In this document: positions 1-6,856 of the stretch, in pieces
Layout of the letters: every line of letters begins with the position of its first letter
Position numbering within the stretch: the first letter of the stretch is position 1
NCBI GenBank assembly: GCA_018262385.1
Contig: JAGSPQ010000135.1
Coordinates: 1 to 7,710, forward strand
Direction: 5' to 3'
Origin: Myxococcaceae bacterium
Lineage (GTDB): Bacteria > Myxococcota > Myxococcia > Myxococcales > Myxococcaceae
DNA length: 7,710 nucleotides
The notes under the pieces: generated by a model
What the model was told of the DNA's origin: nothing
Database searches by the model: none
What the model saw: the letters and a program-made list of their open reading frames with translations, nothing else
Position numbers and translations under genes: made by a program

Positions 1-1
1 A

Positions 2-3000
2 GCGCCCCGCGGCCCGGGCCCGGTGCCCTCTCCTTCCGGAGCGCCCACCGGCGGCGCCGACGGCGGCACCAAGGCCGACATCGCCCCCGCCGAGAAGCCG
101 AAGACGAAGTACTTCGAAGGCATGGGCCACAGCCCGGCCGAAGTCGCCCAGCTCGAAGAGCTGTCGAAGACGCTGCAGGCCTACGAGGCCGAGTCGAAGG
201 AGTTCAAGCGCGAAGTGCAGCTGCTGGTCGAGAAGAAGTACGAGGAGAAGCGCAACAGCCTCGCCAACAGCTACGAGCGCGCGATCCGGGATCTGGAAGT
301 GCTCGAGCGCCGCGAGCGCCTCGACGCGATCGCCCAGTTCGAGGAGTTCCTCCAGCGCTACCCGGACGACCCCAAGTACACCCCGGACGTGATGTTCCGG
401 CTCGCCGAGCTCTATTACGAGAAGACCAGCGACGATCACTCGCTGGCGATGCGCGACTACGAAGAGCGGATCAAAAAGATGGATCCGGAGAAGAACGCCA
501 CTCCGCCCCCCGAGCCGAAGGTCGACTTCACCCGGTCGATCGCGCTCTACCAGCGGCTGATCTCCCAGTTCCCCAGCTACCGCCTCAACGACGCGTCTTA
601 CTACCTGCTGGGCTACTGCCTCGAGAAGCAGGAGAACTTCGAGGCCAGCCGGTCGGCCTACGCGGACCTGATCGCCAAGTACCCGAAGTCGAAGTTCACC
701 ACCGAGGCGTGGGTGCGCATCGGCGAGTACTACTTCGACGCCTACGACGTGAAGGACGCGCTCGCGCTGTCCGCCGACGCCTACGAGCACGCGATCATCG
801 ACACCAAGCACGCGCTCTACGACAAGGCGCTCTACAAGCTGGGCTGGGTCTATTACCGGATGGATCGCTTCGACGACTCGGTCGATCGCTTCATCGCGCT
901 GATCGACTTCTACCAGGCGCAGGCGAAGGCCAAGGGCGAAGAGGAGATCGGCGGCGACCTTCGCAGCGAGGCGCTGCAGTACACCGCCGTCAGCTTCGTC
1001 GACGAGAAGTGGGGCAGCCTCGCCAAGGCGCAGGAGAAGTTCGCCAAGATCGGCGGCCGCACCTGGGAGCCCGAGATCTACCGGCGAATGGCCGACATCT
1101 ACTTCGACCAGACCAAGCACCCCGAGGCGATCGAGGCCTACCGGCTGGTGCTGTCGAAGAACCCGCTGATCAAGGACGCTCCGCAGATTCAGCAGAAGAT
1201 CGTCCAGGCCTACGAGCGCGATCGGAAGCTCGACGAGGCGTTCGGCGAGTCCTCCAAGCTGGCCAACATGTTCGGCCCGGGGACGCCGTGGCACGAGAAG
1301 TGGAAACGGGAGCCGGACATCATCCTCGCCGCCTCCGAGATGGCCGAGAAGAGCCTCTACTCGACCGCGATCTACCATCACCAGCAGGCGCTGGTGTTCA
1401 AGCAGGAAGGCAAGTTCGAGCAGGCGAAGACCACCTTCGAGAGCGCCGCCAAGGCCTACGACACCTACCTGAAGCGCTTTCCGCGCAGCAAGAACGCCTA
1501 CGAGATGGAGTTCTACCTCGCCGAGTGTCTCTACAACTCGCTGCAGTTCGCCGAGGCCGCCAAGCACTACAGCGCGGTGCGCGACTCCAGCCAGGACGTG
1601 AAGTACCTGACGGACGCGGCGTTCTCGGCGGTGCTGTCGCTGCAGAAGCAGCTCGAGCTCGACGTGCTCAAGGGCGTGGCGCCCAAGCTGCCGGTGCTCA
1701 CCAGCAAGGATCGCCCCGAAAACGAGAAGATCGAGATCATCCCGATGGTCGACTCGGAGAAGGCGCTGATCGCCGCCTCGGACGCGTATGTCCTCCGGGT
1801 GAAGGCGGACGAGAAGACGCCTGGCATCGCCTACAAGGCGGCCGAGCTGTTCTACGTCCACAACGACTTCGAAGAGGCGCGCAAGCGGTTCGCGCTGATC
1901 ATCACCACCTACCCGAAGTCCGAGGTCGCCAAGTACGCCGCGAACCTGCGAATCGAGACCCGCCTGATCACCAAGAACTGGGCGGCCGTCGAAGAGGAAG
2001 CCAAGGAGTTGATGAAGAATGAGGACGTCATCGACAAGAAGAGCGACCTCTACGCCAACCTCCAGAAGTTCAAGCTGGGCAGCCGCTTCAAGCTCGCCGA
2101 AGAGCTGATGGCGAAGGGCGCGTTCGACGACGCCGCGAAGAAATACCTCGAGCTGGTCGACGAAGACCCGAAGCACGAGTTCGCCGACAAGGCGCTCAAC
2201 AACGCCGCCGTCTGCTACGAGAACACCCGCCGGTTCGACTCGGCGCTGCGCCTGTACGAGCGGATCACCCGCGACTACCCGCAGTCGAAGCTGGCCGACG
2301 CCGCGCTCTTCCGGGTCGCCGTCAACGCCGAGAACAGCTACGACTTCGACAAGGCGGTGGTCAGCTACCAGAAGCTGGTGAAGGACTACGACAAGAGCAA
2401 GGACCGCGAGGCCGCGCTCTTCAACACCGCCCGCCTGCTCGAAGGACTGCAGCGCTACAACGAGGCGGCCACCGCCTACCTGCGCTACGCCGACCTGTAT
2501 CCGAAGAGCGAGGACGCGCCGAAGAACCAGTTCCGCGCCGCGCTGATCTACGAGAAGCAAGCCGACTACCCCAAAGAGATCAGCGCGCTCAACGAGTTCG
2601 TCCAGAAGTTCAGCAAAGACCAGAACCAGGTCGAGCTGGTGGTCGACGCGAAGAAGCGCATCGCCGAGTCGTGGCAGAAGCTGAACAAGGACTCCGAGGC
2701 GAAGAAGGCGTTCGCCGCCGCCGCCGACGAGTTCGACCGCCGCGGCCTCAAGCCCGAGACCAACCCGGTCGCGGCCGACGCAGCCGCGATCTCCCGCTTC
2801 CAGCTCGCCGAGTACGAATTCAAGGATTTCGACAAACTGAAGATCGGCGGCTCGGGCAAGGCGCTCGAGCGGAGCTTCACCGCGAAGAAGGAGGCGGTGA
2901 AGTCGGTGTCGGGCAGCTACGACAAGGTGCTCAAGTACAAGCGCATCGAGTGGACGCTGGCCGCCTTCTACCGAAAGGGCTACCTGCTCGAGCGGTTCGG

Positions 3001-3352
3001 CGCCACCATCCTCGAGACCCCGGTGCCGCCGGAAGTGAAGCGCGCCGGCGAAGAGACCGTCGCCACCTACCAGGACCTGCTCGCCCAGCAGACCGTCGCG
3101 CTCGAGGACAAAGCGGTCGAGAACTACGCCCGCACCCTCGAGGAGGCCCGCAAGCAGCACATCTCCAACGAGTGGACCAAGCGGACGCTCGAGTCGCTCA
3201 ACCGCTTCCGCCCGAAGGAGTACCCGGTGCTGAAGGAGCCCAAGCTGCTGCTGTCGGGCGACGCGGTCTATCCCGACGGAGTGGTCGGCGGCGTCGAAGG
3301 GCCGGTGCGTACCGTCGAGGCGCCCCAGAAGCTGAAGGGTGACGACAAATGA
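2..3352 (+). CDS. gltD: GltD/AgmU-type giant TPR gliding-machinery protein (5' partial)
   Basis: This is a periplasmic tetratricopeptide-repeat scaffold of the Glt envelope complex; in M. xanthus GltD (AgmU) is needed for gliding. The frame is open from base 2 with no stop. The first possible start, GTG at 23, has no Shine-Dalgarno sequence and lies inside a Pro/Gly/Ala-rich linker, so the true start and signal peptide are upstream of the window. After the linker come charged helical, probably coiled-coil sequence (about bases 140-340), then many TPR-like helix pairs (about 320-2750). Clear examples lie near 838-912 (KLGWVYYRMDRFDDSV), 1495-1590 and 2190-2480 (repeated A.Y..F...YP.S). A helical non-TPR region and a short tail ending KLKGDDK follow. 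More than 1,100 residues are visible, as expected for this family and far longer than a CpoB- or BamD-type TPR protein. The stop overlaps the next start as ATGA. The paralogue NfsD is the main alternative; the neighbouring gltF-like gene favours GltD. Confidence 0.85.
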   Translation, partial: APRGPGPVPSPSGAPTGGADGGTKADIAPAEKPKTKYFEGMGHSPAEVAQLEELSKTLQAYEAESKEFKREVQLLVEKKYEEKRNSLANSYERAIRDLEVLERRERLDAIAQFEEFLQRYPDDPKYTPDVMFRLAELYYEKTSDDHSLAMRDYEERIKKMDPEKNATPPPEPKVDFTRSIALYQRLISQFPSYRLNDASYYLLGYCLEKQENFEASRSAYADLIAKYPKSKFTTEAWVRIGEYYFDAYDVKDALALSADAYEHAIIDTKHALYDKALYKLGWVYYRMDRFDDSVDRFIALIDFYQAQAKAKGEEEIGGDLRSEALQYTAVSFVDEKWGSLAKAQEKFAKIGGRTWEPEIYRRMADIYFDQTKHPEAIEAYRLVLSKNPLIKDAPQIQQKIVQAYERDRKLDEAFGESSKLANMFGPGTPWHEKWKREPDIILAASEMAEKSLYSTAIYHHQQALVFKQEGKFEQAKTTFESAAKAYDTYLKRFPRSKNAYEMEFYLAECLYNSLQFAEAAKHYSAVRDSSQDVKYLTDAAFSAVLSLQKQLELDVLKGVAPKLPVLTSKDRPENEKIEIIPMVDSEKALIAASDAYVLRVKADEKTPGIAYKAAELFYVHNDFEEARKRFALIITTYPKSEVAKYAANLRIETRLITKNWAAVEEEAKELMKNEDVIDKKSDLYANLQKFKLGSRFKLAEELMAKGAFDDAAKKYLELVDEDPKHEFADKALNNAAVCYENTRRFDSALRLYERITRDYPQSKLADAALFRVAVNAENSYDFDKAVVSYQKLVKDYDKSKDREAALFNTARLLEGLQRYNEAATAYLRYADLYPKSEDAPKNQFRAALIYEKQADYPKEISALNEFVQKFSKDQNQVELVVDAKKRIAESWQKLNKDSEAKKAFAAAADEFDRRGLKPETNPVAADAAAISRFQLAEYEFKDFDKLKIGGSGKALERSFTAKKEAVKSVSGSYDKVLKYKRIEWTLAAFYRKGYLLERFGATILETPVPPEVKRAGEETVATYQDLLAQQTVALEDKAVENYARTLEEARKQHISNEWTKRTLESLNRFRPKEYPVLKEPKLLLSGDAVYPDGVVGGVEGPVRTVEAPQKLKGDDK
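3334..3339 (+). promoter_or_regulatory. Shine-Dalgarno site for gltE, inside the end of gltD
   Basis: GAAGGG lies nine bases before ATG 3349, within the last codons of gltD. It supports the ATGA-overlap start over the in-frame ATG at 3373, which has only a weak AGG upstream. The four-base overlap suggests translational coupling of gltD and gltE. Confidence 0.6.
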
Positions 3353-5136
3353 GTGACGCAGGTCTGATCCGGATGAAGCGTGCGCTCGTGCTGCTCTGCG
3401 CGTTCGCGGCCGCCTGCGCCACCACGCCCCCTCCCGCTCCCGCCAGCAACGCCAAGGCGGGGGCCGAGACCCCGGAAGTTCCCTACGAGCCTCGCCCCCA
3501 ACCGGCGGCCGCCAGCCCGGCCGCTCCGGCTCCCACCGCCGCCCAGCCGGCGACCGGGGGCGAGGTGAAGCCCGCCGAGCCACCTCCCCCGGCCAAGCCG
3601 GCGTTCGACGCGCAGACCCAGAGCACGTTCAAGGAAGGCGTCGACGCCGCTTCGCGCGGCGATCTCGACTCCGCCGAGCGCGCGTTCAAGTCGGTCCTCA
3701 GTCAGAACGGCCAGGCCGACTACGCGTACACCAACCTCGGGATGATCTACGAGCGCCGGGGCGACGTGTCGGCCGCCGAGAGCGCCTACCGCAAGGCGCT
3801 CGAGATCCGGCCCGACCAGCCGGTGGCCTGGGACTCGCTCGCCCGCCTCTATTGCCGCACCAAGCGCTGCAACGCCTTCGAGAACGAAGTGCGGCAGAAG
3901 ATCGCCGAGCAGCCGGCGGCGCTCGGGCTGCGCACCGCGCTGGTCTACACCCTGATGCAGCAGAACAAGTTCGAGCCCGGCGCGGCGGAGGCCAAGAAGG
4001 TGCTCAAGGCCGACGAGCGCGACGTGCGGGCGATGCAGCTGCTGGCGCAGATCTACGCGCGGGAAGGCAAGAACGAGCTGGCGAAGATGGTGCTCGAGAA
4101 CGCCCGCGCGATCGATGGCAACGACGCCGCCACCCACAACGCGCTGGGCCTGGTCTACCTGGCGCTGAAGCAGAAGGCCCCCGCGCTCGAGGCGTTCCAG
4201 AAGGCCTCCGCGCTCAAGCCGGACTACGCCGAGGCGAACAACAACTACGGCGCGCTGCTCAACGAGTCGCAGGACTTCGAGGGGGCGATCAAGGTCCTCG
4301 AGATGGCGGTCAACACCGCGCCGCAGTTCGTCGCCGCCCGGCTGAACCTCGGCAACGCGTACCGCGGCAAGCAGGATCTGCCGAAGGCGATCGAGCAGTA
4401 CAAGCAGGTGATGAACCTCAAGCCCGAGCTGGCGGACACCTACTTCAACCTGGCGATCCTCCACCTCGACTCCGAGATTCCGAACGTCGACACCCTCGAG
4501 CGGTTCAAGACCTCGATCTCCTACTTCCAGCAGTACCGGGAGAAAGGCGGCAGGGACGATCGGGTCGACCAGTACGTGAAGGACGCGGTGAAGGGCGGCG
4601 AGAAGGAAGAGAAGCGCCGCGAGCGCGAGAAGAAGGACGTGCTCAAGAAGGCGCAGCGGGAAGCCGACGCGAAGAAGCAGGCCGAGCAGGACGCGATCAA
4701 GGCCAAGGCCGACGCGGAGGCCGCGGCGAAGAAGGCCGAGGACGACGCGGCGAAGAAGAAGGCCGACGACGAGGCCCAGGCGAAGAAGTCCGACGCAGAG
4801 AAGGCGAAGCAGAAGGCCGCCGCCGACGCGGCTGCCGCCAAGCAGGCCGAAGCCGACGCGAAGAAGAAGGCGGCAGCCGATGCCGCCTCGGCGAAGCAGG
4901 CCGCGGCGGACGCGAAGAAGGCCGAAGCCGAGGCGAAGAAGAAGGCCGCCGCCGACGCCGCTGCCGCGAAGAAGCAGGCCGCCGCCGACGCTGCCGCCGC
5001 CAAGAAGGCCGAGGCCGAGGCGAAGAAGAAGGCCGCCGCGAATGCCAAGGCCGGGACGGCGCCCGCCAAGCTCAAGGATCTGGACGACGATCCAAAGCCG
5101 GCTGCTCCGGTTAAGCTCGAGTCCGACGACAAGTAG
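3349..5136 (+). CDS. gltE: GltE/AglT-type TPR lipoprotein with TolA-like helical tail
   Basis: This is a 595-residue envelope lipoprotein of the Glt complex. Residues 8-22 form a short basic then hydrophobic signal peptide ending in AAA before Cys23, the likely lipidated residue. The lipobox is weak (Ala at -3), and residue +2 is Ala, so outer-membrane retention is expected. A Pro/Ala linker covers about 24-85. TPR repeats run from about 90 to 365; the clearest are 124-157, 259-292 and 327-360, each with the A.Y.NLG..Y pattern and a closing LKP or IRP. Cys169 and Cys174 could form a periplasmic disulfide. Residues about 413-567 are almost only Lys, Ala, Glu, Asp and Gln, like domain II of TolA, and could form a single helix of about 23 nm. 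The tail ends KLESDDK. An internal start at ATG 3373 (Met9) would still give a signal peptide. The gene overlaps gltD by four bases and lies eight bases before gltF. NfsE is the alternative family assignment. Confidence 0.82.
   Translation: MSDAGLIRMKRALVLLCAFAAACATTPPPAPASNAKAGAETPEVPYEPRPQPAAASPAAPAPTAAQPATGGEVKPAEPPPPAKPAFDAQTQSTFKEGVDAASRGDLDSAERAFKSVLSQNGQADYAYTNLGMIYERRGDVSAAESAYRKALEIRPDQPVAWDSLARLYCRTKRCNAFENEVRQKIAEQPAALGLRTALVYTLMQQNKFEPGAAEAKKVLKADERDVRAMQLLAQIYAREGKNELAKMVLENARAIDGNDAATHNALGLVYLALKQKAPALEAFQKASALKPDYAEANNNYGALLNESQDFEGAIKVLEMAVNTAPQFVAARLNLGNAYRGKQDLPKAIEQYKQVMNLKPELADTYFNLAILHLDSEIPNVDTLERFKTSISYFQQYREKGGRDDRVDQYVKDAVKGGEKEEKRREREKKDVLKKAQREADAKKQAEQDAIKAKADAEAAAKKAEDDAAKKKADDEAQAKKSDAEKAKQKAAADAAAAKQAEADAKKKAAADAASAKQAAADAKKAEAEAKKKAAADAAAAKKQAAADAAAAKKAEAEAKKKAAANAKAGTAPAKLKDLDDDPKPAAPVKLESDDK
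4585..5049 (+). repeat. Lys/Ala-rich low-complexity repeats in gltE
   Basis: The codons GCG-AAG-AAG-AAG-GCN recur at 4750, 4858, 4933 and 5020, with many related AAG/GCC/GAC runs between them. The segments at 4915-4953 and 5002-5040 are near-identical (37 of 39 bases by eye) and lie 87 bases apart, giving an in-frame 29-residue unit. Unequal recombination could change the tail length without breaking the frame. The composition encodes an alanine-rich charged helix and also leaves the opposite strand open as a spurious Ala/Ser/Phe-rich frame. Confidence 0.75.
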
Positions 5137-5140
5137 AGGA
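5135..5140 (+). promoter_or_regulatory. Shine-Dalgarno site for gltF overlapping the gltE stop
   Basis: AGAGGA starts within the TAG stop codon of gltE (5134-5136) and ends four bases before ATG 5145. The gltE stop and gltF start are close enough for terminating ribosomes to reinitiate. Confidence 0.6.
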
Positions 5141-5144
5141 CACC

Positions 5145-5399
5145 ATGCGCTGGCTTCTGATCTCCACCTTGCTGCTGACGTCTTCCGCCGCGCTGGCCCA
5201 GGCTCCGGCTCCGGCTCCGGCTCCGGCGGCGAAGAAGAAGAAGGTGATCCGCCTCGACGCGCTCACCGTCGAAGGCCGAATCCAGAAGCCACAGGCGTTC
5301 TACATTCTGCAGCGCAGCACGTTGAACTTCGACGAGCTCAACCGGGCGGAGTCGTTCATCCCGAAGGTCGAGAACAGCGTCGAGAAAGATGCGTTTTGA
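5145..5399 (+). CDS. gltF: GltF-type small secreted protein
   Basis: This is an 84-residue exported protein at the position of gltF, between gltE and gltG. Residues 1-18 are a typical Sec signal peptide: MR, then a Leu-rich core, then ALA before Gln19. The mature protein starts with an Ala-Pro repeat (20-28) and a KKKK stretch (30-33). A compact region follows, with VEGRIQKPQAFYILQRS at 42-58 and FIPKVENSVEKDAF to the end. There is no membrane span after the signal peptide, no cysteine and no enzymatic motif. The mature form of about 66 residues is likely periplasmic. GltF is reported in the M. xanthus gliding complex, but its molecular role is not clear to me, and as I recall it has no nfs counterpart, so its presence points to a Glt rather than Nfs type. 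The symbol rests on position, size and export signal, plus a sequence that looks familiar from myxobacterial clusters. Confidence 0.7.
   Translation: MRWLLISTLLLTSSAALAQAPAPAPAPAAKKKKVIRLDALTVEGRIQKPQAFYILQRSTLNFDELNRAESFIPKVENSVEKDAF
5201..5224 (+). repeat. GGCTCC x4 short tandem repeat in gltF
   Basis: Four perfect copies of the hexamer GGCTCC encode the Ala-Pro run just after the predicted signal-peptide cleavage site. The six-base unit keeps the frame, so copy-number change would only lengthen or shorten the linker. Confidence 0.8.
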
Positions 5400-5471
5400 G
5401 CAAATTAGGCTAGTTAGATAGGTCTGGCCGTTCGGAACCTGAATCGGTCAGTTGAGGTCTAAGGAAAGCAA
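5400..5471 (+). other. AT-richer gltF-gltG spacer
   Basis: These 72 bases are about 47% GC, well below the flanking genes, and hold no frame with a plausible start. The first part is the most AT-rich and includes TTAGATA (5414-5420), a poor match to a -10 element without a well-spaced -35. The second part holds a stem-loop (5424-5451) and the gltG Shine-Dalgarno sequence AAGGA (5461-5465), six bases before ATG 5472. An internal promoter is possible but not shown. Confidence 0.55.
5424..5451 (+). other. Stem-loop upstream of gltG
   Basis: CTGGCCG (5424-5430) pairs with CGGTCAG (5445-5451) as seven base pairs, one of them G-U in RNA. TTC (5431-5433) can then pair with GAA (5441-5443) past one bulged base, leaving a seven-base loop. 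There is no U-tract after it, so it is not a standard intrinsic terminator. It ends nine bases before the gltG Shine-Dalgarno site and could affect mRNA processing, stability or translation. Confidence 0.45.
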
Positions 5472-6791
5472 ATGCCCCCCGCGCCCGGCCCTGGTCACAA
5501 GAATCTGCGTGTCGCGCTGATTCAAGGCAGCAAAATTACCGAAGACCGCTCGCTCAAACGGCGCGGTCCGATCACGCTCGGTACCGATTCACGGAACACC
5601 TTCGTGGTGCCGGTGAGCAACCTCCCGCCCGCGTACACCCTCTTCGAGTACATCAACAACCAGTACACCCTCGTCTTCACCGAGCAGATGGACGGCAAGG
5701 TGAAGGTCGGTGACGCGGATCTCACCTTCGCGGCGCTCAAGCAGCAGGGGCTGGCGAAGAAGCGCGGCGCCGTCTACGCGATGCCGCTGAACGAGAGCAT
5801 GAAGGGGCGGGTCTCGGTGGGCGAGGTCTCGCTCCTCTTCCAGTTCGTCACCCCGCCTCCCGAGCCGCCGCGTCCAGAGCTGCCGCCTGGCGTAAAGGGC
5901 GGCTTCTGGTCGGGCCTCGATCAGTTCTTCTTCACCATCCTCTCGGTGAGCCTGTTCATTCACTTCTCCGGCGCCACCTACATCGCCTGCCAGCCGATGC
6001 CCGAGGAGCGCGAGCTGTCGCTCGACGAGCTCCCCGACCGGTTCGCGAAGGTGATGATGCCGGTGCAGATCGAGAAGCCGCCGCCTCCGAAGGTCGCCGA
6101 GAAGGGGCCGGACAAGAAGGAAGAGGCGAAGGAAGAGAAGAAGGAAGAGGCGAAGGTCGCCAGCACCGCGGACAAGAAGGCGGCGATGGAGAAGAAGGTC
6201 GCCAGCAAGGGCCTGCTGAAGATCCTCGGCTCGTCTGGCGGCGCGGGTGCGCTCGAAGACGTCCTCGGAAACAGCACTGGCGGCGCGGCAATCTCCGATG
6301 CGCTCGCCGGCGCCGGTGGAGTCGGCGTGGCGACGGCGGACTCGCTGGCGGCGGGCGGACCCAAGGGCGGCGGAGCAGGCACCGCGGCCGGGATCGGCGA
6401 TCTCGGCACCTCGGGCGCCGGAAACGTGAACATCGGGGCCAAAGGCGACACCGTGATCCGTGGTCGCGTGGCCGACGCTGCGCCGGACGTGGAGAGCAAG
6501 GACGTCGATCGCGAGGCGCTCGCCCGCTACGTCCGCTCGCGCAAGGCGGCGATCCAGGGCTGCTACGAGAAGGAGCTGAAGCGCAACCCGTCGCTCAAGG
6601 GCAAGGTGGTGGTGCGGTTCACCATCACCAAGATGGGCCGCGCGAGCGAGATCGGCATCGAAGAAGACACGATGGGCAACGAGGCCGTCGGCAGCTGCAT
6701 CAAGTCGATCATTCGAGGCTGGGTGTTCCCGTTCAAGCCCGAGGACGACGTGCCGGTCGCGTATCCGTTCGTCTTCTCCCCCGCCAGCTAG
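5472..6791 (+). CDS. gltG: GltG/PglI: FHA-like, single-span TonB-like gliding protein
   Basis: This is a 439-residue inner-membrane protein that should link the cytoplasm to periplasmic Glt components. Residues about 10-126 form an FHA-like beta domain (ITLG at 34-37, FVVP at 44-47), but the usual Arg after the Gly and the Ser-x-x-His are absent. A Pro-rich linker (128-140) precedes one membrane span at about 149-172. No signal peptide is present, so the N-terminus is inside. The periplasmic part has QPMPEE..L.LDELPDRFA (174-192), a Lys/Glu helix (208-245), LLKILGSSGG (248-257) and a Gly/Ala-rich stretch to about 325. The AgmX/PglI C-terminal domain follows, a TonB-C-like fold: GCYEKEL, GKVVVRFTI, GSCI, W.FPF and YPFVF, with Cys364 and Cys409. 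The start has AAGGA six bases upstream. The gene follows gltF by 72 bases and is followed by a paralogue. NfsG is the alternative name. Confidence 0.85.
   Translation: MPPAPGPGHKNLRVALIQGSKITEDRSLKRRGPITLGTDSRNTFVVPVSNLPPAYTLFEYINNQYTLVFTEQMDGKVKVGDADLTFAALKQQGLAKKRGAVYAMPLNESMKGRVSVGEVSLLFQFVTPPPEPPRPELPPGVKGGFWSGLDQFFFTILSVSLFIHFSGATYIACQPMPEERELSLDELPDRFAKVMMPVQIEKPPPPKVAEKGPDKKEEAKEEKKEEAKVASTADKKAAMEKKVASKGLLKILGSSGGAGALEDVLGNSTGGAAISDALAGAGGVGVATADSLAAGGPKGGGAGTAAGIGDLGTSGAGNVNIGAKGDTVIRGRVADAAPDVESKDVDREALARYVRSRKAAIQGCYEKELKRNPSLKGKVVVRFTITKMGRASEIGIEEDTMGNEAVGSCIKSIIRGWVFPFKPEDDVPVAYPFVFSPAS
6114..6156 (+). repeat. 19-base direct repeat in the gltG charged stalk
   Basis: The same 19 bases, encoding KKEEAK plus one base, occur at 6114-6132 and 6138-6156, 24 bases (eight codons) apart. 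They build the Lys/Glu-rich helix after the membrane span of GltG. Expansion or loss of a unit would keep the reading frame. Confidence 0.7.
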
Positions 6792-6796
6792 GGCGT

Positions 6797-6814
6797 CGAA
6801 GGCCGATCCCTTCG
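6797..6814 (+). other. First stem-loop after gltG
   Basis: CGAAGG (6797-6802) and CCTTCG (6809-6814) are exact inverted repeats around a six-base loop, five bases after the gltG stop codon. No U-tract follows, so a standard terminator is not supported. It may protect the upstream mRNA end or mark a processing site. Confidence 0.4.
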
Positions 6815-6819
6815 CTTCG

Positions 6820-6835
6820 CCGGAACTAATTCCGG
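6820..6835 (+). other. Second stem-loop, before the gltG-like gene
   Basis: CCGGAA (6820-6825) and TTCCGG (6830-6835) are exact inverted repeats around the loop CTAA, which supplies the TAA that closes the downstream gene's frame. The 3' arm shares its last two bases with GGAAAGG (6834-6840), the only strong purine tract before the next gene. A formed hairpin could limit ribosome access. There is no U-tract. Confidence 0.45.
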
Positions 6836-6856
6836 AAAGGCGTGGTCTGGATCTGC

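Noticed and set aside
23..25. GTG at 23 as the start of the first gene
   Set aside because: The frame is open back to base 2, there is no Shine-Dalgarno sequence, and the following residues are a Pro/Gly linker without the signal peptide this family needs. The gene is better read as cut by the window edge.
709..2022. 437-codon + strand frame inside gltD
   Set aside because: Arg-rich out-of-frame reading of a high-GC gene; the gltD frame has clear TPR repeats over the same bases.
3268..4464. 398-codon open frame on the - strand opposite the gltD end and gltE
   Set aside because: The translation is Arg/Leu/Gly/Val-rich low-complexity sequence typical of the antisense of GC-biased codons, and it covers two well-supported genes.
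4521..5132. 203-codon open frame on the - strand rich in Ala, Ser and Phe
   Set aside because: It is the mirror of the Lys/Ala repeat codons of gltE (AAG/GCC read as CTT/GGC shifted) and has no independent gene signals.
5396..5420. Sigma-70-like promoter from TTGAGC and TAGATA after gltF
   Set aside because: The spacer is only 13 bases and the -10 match is three of six, so I do not list it as a promoter.
5424..5451. Intrinsic terminator at the gltF-gltG stem-loop
   Set aside because: No run of T follows the stem; the next bases are TTGAGGTCTAAGG leading into the gltG ribosome site.
6797..6835. Intrinsic terminator or REP-type element between gltG and its paralogue
   Set aside because: Stems are only six pairs, no T-run follows either, and no further copies of the sequence are seen in the window.
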